In this document: piece after piece, positions 60,599 to 64,000 of the stretch
Position numbering within the stretch: the stretch's first letter is position 1
Layout: the number at the start of each line of letters is the position of its first letter
Assembly: GCA_905235085.1 (NCBI GenBank)
Contig: CAJOKD010000019.1
Span: 1 to 64,000, forward strand
Length of the DNA: 64,000 bases
Direction of reading: 5' to 3'
Source: an uncultured Bacteroidales bacterium
GTDB lineage: Bacteria > Bacteroidota > Bacteroidia > Bacteroidales > UBA932
Notes under the pieces: generated by a model
The model's database searches: none
Seen by the model: only the letters and a program-made list of their open reading frames with translations
Told to the model about the DNA's origin: nothing
Made by a program: the position numbers and the translations under genes

Positions 60599-62850
60599 AC
60601 TTCAGTCTTCACATCCTGCTGCACAGGAACAGTAGCTTTCACGCTCTGCTGCCTTGCACCTTCGTGGATGTAGAAACGATGCTCTGCCTCGATCTGGCGC
60701 ATCTCGCTGAACGAAGATACTCTCTTGAGGTAGCCTATGACCCTGGTGAGGTAGTCGAGGTTGTGGCTTCCGCACTTAGGGCATACTTCAAGCGTGTCCT
60801 TGCTGATGTATCCGCAGTCGTTGCAAACGGTGTTGCGGCAGTTGAAGGTGAAGTAGTTGGTGCCGTAGTGGGCTGCCGTCTTCAGAAGCTGCCTGTACTG
60901 GTCCTTGGAAAGATGCTCGGCCACATTCATATGAAGGGCTGAGCCGCCGTCCAGATGCTTGACATATTCGTTGCCGTGAAGCTTGAACTTGTCGATCATC
61001 GAGAGGCTGTCATCCTCAGGGTTGTAGAAGTAGGAACTGTACATATTGTGCTTCGGAGATACGTAGAAGCCATCCTTCTGGTCCCACTTGTAGTTCTTTC
61101 CGGAAAGGTTCTCGCCCGGAACGAACTCGGTGTTGAACATAGCCTCCGGAGTCCTGTCCTTCCTGTTGCACCTGTTGATGGTCTCGAGGATGGTGTCCAC
61201 GAACTCATTGTACTCAGGATTTGGACTGATCGTAAGCCCGAGGAACTCGGCTGCATCCGTCAGACCGTTGACACCCACGGTGAGATACTGTCTCCTCATA
61301 TCGATGAAGCCGGCTGCATAGACATCCAGCATCCTCGCTGCGAGGAAGTCCTTGATGATCTCGTTGAAGGCGTTCTGGTACTTGTGTACCCTCTCGGTCT
61401 CCTCCGTGACGGCACGTACGATGTAGTCGTAGAGCTGGTTCTTGTCGTAGTCTCCCCTTGTCAGAGCCTTGCCGCCATCGAGCATAATCCCCTTCTTCTC
61501 GAGGAAGTAGCGGCGGGCGGCAAGCTGGATGAGACGGTTTAGGTTGATAGTCATCACTGACTTGGAACCCGTTGAAACCGAAGCAGTTCCCATCGAATAC
61601 TGATGGGTGGTGTGGTTGTGCGACTCATCGGACTTGTCCAGATCGATCAGGGAGTTGCGCAGGCGGCAGCAGCTGGCGAGGCTGTCAGGGCTGTCGGAGA
61701 GGTAGCAGAAGAAGCTGTGCCCCTTGGACCACATCTCAGCCGTGAAGTCCGCATAGGAAGGATCGGCGAAGTCGTCCTTTCCGTCGGTCAGGAGAGCCAT
61801 AGTCTCGACCGGGAAAGTGAGGATGTAGCGGTTCCTTTCCTCGTTGAACCAGTTCATAAAGTGCTTCTGGAGCCAGGACAGTGTCTCCCACTTCGGCGCG
61901 CTGCCGTCAGGGAACCTGAAGTCTCCGAATACGCCGCGGAAGTACGGCTCGTCGAAGTAGCTGATGTTCCAGAACACTGTCTGGTAGCCACGGTTGCCGG
62001 CAGGCATATTCATCGAGTGGACTACCTGCTGGAAGTAGTTGTCGATGACCTTGACAAGTGTCCTCTTCTTGACGTTCATCTCGACGACATCCTCGAGGTG
62101 GTCAAGGTAGTCGTCCCCATAGTCCTTCCTGATGAAATAGTCGAGATACATCAGGAACTCCGGAGTAGCGACCGCTCCCATGAACTGGGAGGAGATCGAA
62201 TACACCAGGTTGATGAACTCGCCGCAGAAGGACTTCAGATCCGTAGGTGCCACGGAAACGCCTCCGAGATTCCTCAGTCCATCAATCAGGAAGGGGTACA
62301 TTGTGATTGCAACGCAGTACGGATACCCCGGTGTGCCGCTCTCATCGTGCTTGTAAAGGACGTGGCTCTCGAGGTCCTTGATGTACTGGCTGGCAAGGTT
62401 GCGTCCATACAAGGCCTTGATCTTGTCCTTCATAATGTAGCGGTTCTGCTTGATGTTGTTCTCCTTGTAGAGTTCCTGCCCGAGGGTGACGATATTCTTC
62501 CTCGTCACGTTGGCATTCGCGTCGAACTTGGAGCCCGTCGCAGCATTTGAAGCGGCGATGTAGTCCTTGATGAAGTCTCTCTTCTTCCTCAAGTCCAGAC
62601 CGGCATCGAACTTCTCGATGTAGGCGATAGCGACCTTCTTGTTGATGGACATCAAACTTTCCTCGACCTGACGTCTAATTTCACGGCTTGTGATCTTGTC
62701 ATAAATGTAGAGGTTTTCCGCTATGGAAACCACAACGGCCTCTTGACACTCTTCGCCGGCCGTTTTGTAGGCCTCGCGAATACCATTCATTAGTTTGACC
62801 TTGTCGTACTCTTCGTACGAGCCATTGGTCTTGCGTACAGTTACATCCAT
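60595..62850 (-). CDS. nrdD: Anaerobic ribonucleoside-triphosphate reductase, class III
   Basis: 751 residues. Makes dNTPs under anoxia, the expected mode for an obligate anaerobe. N-terminal ATP-cone (VRKTNGSYEEYDKVKLMNGI, about 1-90), the barrel with HNHTTHQYSMGTASVSTGSKS, a zinc ribbon CNDCGY/CPKCG and the glycyl-radical loop RVIGYLKRVSSFSEM near the C-terminus. The leader of about 95 bases has a hairpin. Followed by nrdG in an ATGA overlap. Confidence 0.95.
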   Translation of the reverse strand: MDVTVRKTNGSYEEYDKVKLMNGIREAYKTAGEECQEAVVVSIAENLYIYDKITSREIRRQVEESLMSINKKVAIAYIEKFDAGLDLRKKRDFIKDYIAASNAATGSKFDANANVTRKNIVTLGQELYKENNIKQNRYIMKDKIKALYGRNLASQYIKDLESHVLYKHDESGTPGYPYCVAITMYPFLIDGLRNLGGVSVAPTDLKSFCGEFINLVYSISSQFMGAVATPEFLMYLDYFIRKDYGDDYLDHLEDVVEMNVKKRTLVKVIDNYFQQVVHSMNMPAGNRGYQTVFWNISYFDEPYFRGVFGDFRFPDGSAPKWETLSWLQKHFMNWFNEERNRYILTFPVETMALLTDGKDDFADPSYADFTAEMWSKGHSFFCYLSDSPDSLASCCRLRNSLIDLDKSDESHNHTTHQYSMGTASVSTGSKSVMTINLNRLIQLAARRYFLEKKGIMLDGGKALTRGDYDKNQLYDYIVRAVTEETERVHKYQNAFNEIIKDFLAARMLDVYAAGFIDMRRQYLTVGVNGLTDAAEFLGLTISPNPEYNEFVDTILETINRCNRKDRTPEAMFNTEFVPGENLSGKNYKWDQKDGFYVSPKHNMYSSYFYNPEDDSLSMIDKFKLHGNEYVKHLDGGSALHMNVAEHLSKDQYRQLLKTAAHYGTNYFTFNCRNTVCNDCGYISKDTLEVCPKCGSHNLDYLTRVIGYLKRVSSFSEMRQIEAEHRFYIHEGARQQSVKATVPVQQDVKTEV

Positions 62851-62910
62851 TATATATATAAAGTCGAATTTGAATAATCCAGTTACCAGTCAAGTCAGGT
62901 GGTTAAAAGT

Positions 62911-62955
62911 GGTTCGGACCGTCCGTGCAGCCCGAACCAACTGTCAACAAAGATA
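62911..62955 (-). promoter_or_regulatory. nrdDG promoter -7 element and leader hairpin
   Basis: Minus-strand TATCTTTG (62948-62955) lies about 98 bases before the nrdD ATG. Directly after the expected transcript start, GGTTCGG (minus strand of 62932-62938) and CCGAACC (62911-62917) form a 7-bp stem with a 14-base loop. It may be a leader control element; no known riboswitch was recognised. A -33 TTG is not evident. Confidence 0.45.
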
Positions 62956-63043
62956 GCAGATTAATCGCCGTCTAGGAATAAATAATTTATAAAGTTATTA
63001 ACAACTCCGTAACGTTATTGTTAATTTGCTATCTATCAATTAA

Positions 63044-64000
63044 TTAAAGGAAAATATACTTTAGAATGAATAAAATTGCCAGAACTATCATGAACCAGCT
63101 CACCTTCTTGGTCTTACCGGTGCAGAGGTTGAGGACGACGTAGCTGATGAGGCCGATGAGGATACCGTGCGAGATGGAATATGTCATAGGCATCAGGATC
63201 ATCGTCAGATATGCAGGGATGGATTCCGAGAAGTCCTCGAGCGGGATGTTCTTGATAGGGCTGAGCATAAACAGACCTACGATCACGAGGGCCGGGCATA
63301 CGGCCGAACCCGGGATGGCGGTGAATATCGGAGCGAAGAAGAGGGCAAGTACGAAGCAGGCGGCGGTAGATGCTGCCGTGAGTCCGCTTCGGCCTCCCTG
63401 GGCGACTCCAGAAGCGCTCTCCACATAGGTGGTGACGGTGCTGGTACCGAGGGCAGCGCCGGCCATAGTACCGAGTGCGTCTGCCAGGAATGCCTGGTTA
63501 AGACGGACAGGCTTGCCTTCCTTGTCGACCATATCAGCCTTTGTAGTGACTCCCACGAGGGTACCGATCGTGTCGAACATATCCACGAAGAGGAATGTGA
63601 ATACCACCACGAGCATATCGAGACTGAACACCTGGCTGAAGTCGAACTTACAGAAGATAGGAGCGATGCTCGGAGGTGCCGACATGAAGCCGCCGAACTT
63701 GGTGATTCCCATAGGGATACCGATGAGCGCCGTAGCGATGATACCGATCAGAAGGGCACCAGGGACATTCAGGACCACCAGAATGCCGGTCAGGACCAGT
63801 CCGATGACGGACAGCAGGCCGGGGCCGCTGGTGAGTGTGCCGAGATCTACGAGGGTGGCAGGGCTGTCGACCACGATGCCGCCGCTCTTAAGTCCGATGA
63901 GAGCGATGAACAGACCGATACCGGCTCCGATAGCATTGCGCATCGACTTAGGCAGGGCGTTCACTATGGCATCACGCACATTGGTCAGCGTCAGGATAAC
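63044..64000 (-). CDS. NCS2/AzgA-type purine permease (5-prime end outside window)
   Basis: The frame stays open to the window edge (VILTLTNVRDAIVNALPKSM), so about 110-120 residues of N-terminus lie beyond 64000. Membrane segments continue to the C-terminus. DMFDTIGTLVGVTTKADMVD and LGTSTVTTYVESASGVAQGGRSGL are hallmark AzgA-type motifs of adenine/guanine/hypoxanthine:proton symporters. Together with the purF paralogue it points to purine salvage and synthesis control, but the genes are distant. Confidence 0.9.
   Translation of the reverse strand, partial: VILTLTNVRDAIVNALPKSMRNAIGAGIGLFIALIGLKSGGIVVDSPATLVDLGTLTSGPGLLSVIGLVLTGILVVLNVPGALLIGIIATALIGIPMGITKFGGFMSAPPSIAPIFCKFDFSQVFSLDMLVVVFTFLFVDMFDTIGTLVGVTTKADMVDKEGKPVRLNQAFLADALGTMAGAALGTSTVTTYVESASGVAQGGRSGLTAASTAACFVLALFFAPIFTAIPGSAVCPALVIVGLFMLSPIKNIPLEDFSESIPAYLTMILMPMTYSISHGILIGLISYVVLNLCTGKTKKVSWFMIVLAILFILKYIFL

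Noticed and set aside
1-64000. Integrated prophage or transposon
   Set aside because: No integrase, transposase, capsid or terminase gene and no target-site duplication were recognised around the 42-54 kb island.

Overview
This 64 kb window looks like chromosome from a Bacteroidales-type bacterium (phylum Bacteroidota) with GC somewhat above 50 percent in the core. The evidence is direct. Many genes are preceded by the Bacteroidota promoter form TTG-N19/20-TAnnTTTG rather than -35/-10 boxes. Family content is characteristic: DUF4249 lipoprotein with a TonB receptor, DUF4837 lipoprotein, a DksA/TraR homologue without zinc cysteines, a class II purF paralogue, and a Bacteroidota-type glutamine synthetase fragment. 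Shine-Dalgarno signals are mostly absent. No rRNA, CRISPR array or recognisable insertion sequence was seen.

Layout. 0-7 kb: a small basic ORF, hairpin-rich spacer, TPR lipid-exported protein and gyrA, then a ClpA/ClpC-type unfoldase. 7-15.5 kb: AI-2E-family permease facing a four-gene pentose operon (GH31 alpha-xylosidase lipoprotein, xylulokinase, xylose isomerase, xylose symporter), which makes a complete route from xylosylated oligosaccharides to xylulose 5-phosphate. 15.6-25 kb: tRNA deacylase, DNA polymerase IV, hydrolase, Nudix enzyme, a purF paralogue that has lost its glutaminase residues, tRNA-Ser, lspA, dksA-like gene and ileS. 25-28 kb: cvpA, tsaB, rpiB, truB and a broken glutamine synthetase. 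28-37.5 kb: a minus-strand operon ruvX-def-manB/pgm-M23/LysM-TonB receptor-DUF4249-MG2/plug protein, the last gene carrying a 3-prime frameshift. 37.5-42.3 kb: M23 peptidase, dxr, rseP and a Tat-signal metallophosphoesterase.

42.3-53.8 kb is an accessory island, visibly more AT-rich in its middle. It begins with a HicA/HicB toxin-antitoxin pair and a decayed second HicB, ends with a fused AbiEi-like/MNT nucleotidyltransferase gene under a large palindromic operator, and between them carries about twelve co-directional minus-strand genes: paralogous zinc-ribbon membrane proteins, an SPFH (YdjI-like) protein, three GYF_2 domains, a small membrane protein, and two or three proteins resembling helix-hairpin-helix DNA glycosylases of the OGG fold. 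This island is the best candidate for an undescribed system.

53.8-58.3 kb: a eukaryote-like Ser/Thr kinase divergent from a small secreted barrel-like protein with an in-frame palindromic repeat insertion, a Bacteroidota HTH-type protein and a leucine-rich-repeat lipoprotein. 58.4-64 kb returns to core functions: tRNA-Glu/rpsT/tRNA-Pro, DUF4837, the anaerobic ribonucleotide reductase pair nrdD-nrdG, and an NCS2 purine permease that runs off the window end. All family assignments were made by reading the sequence; no database search was run.
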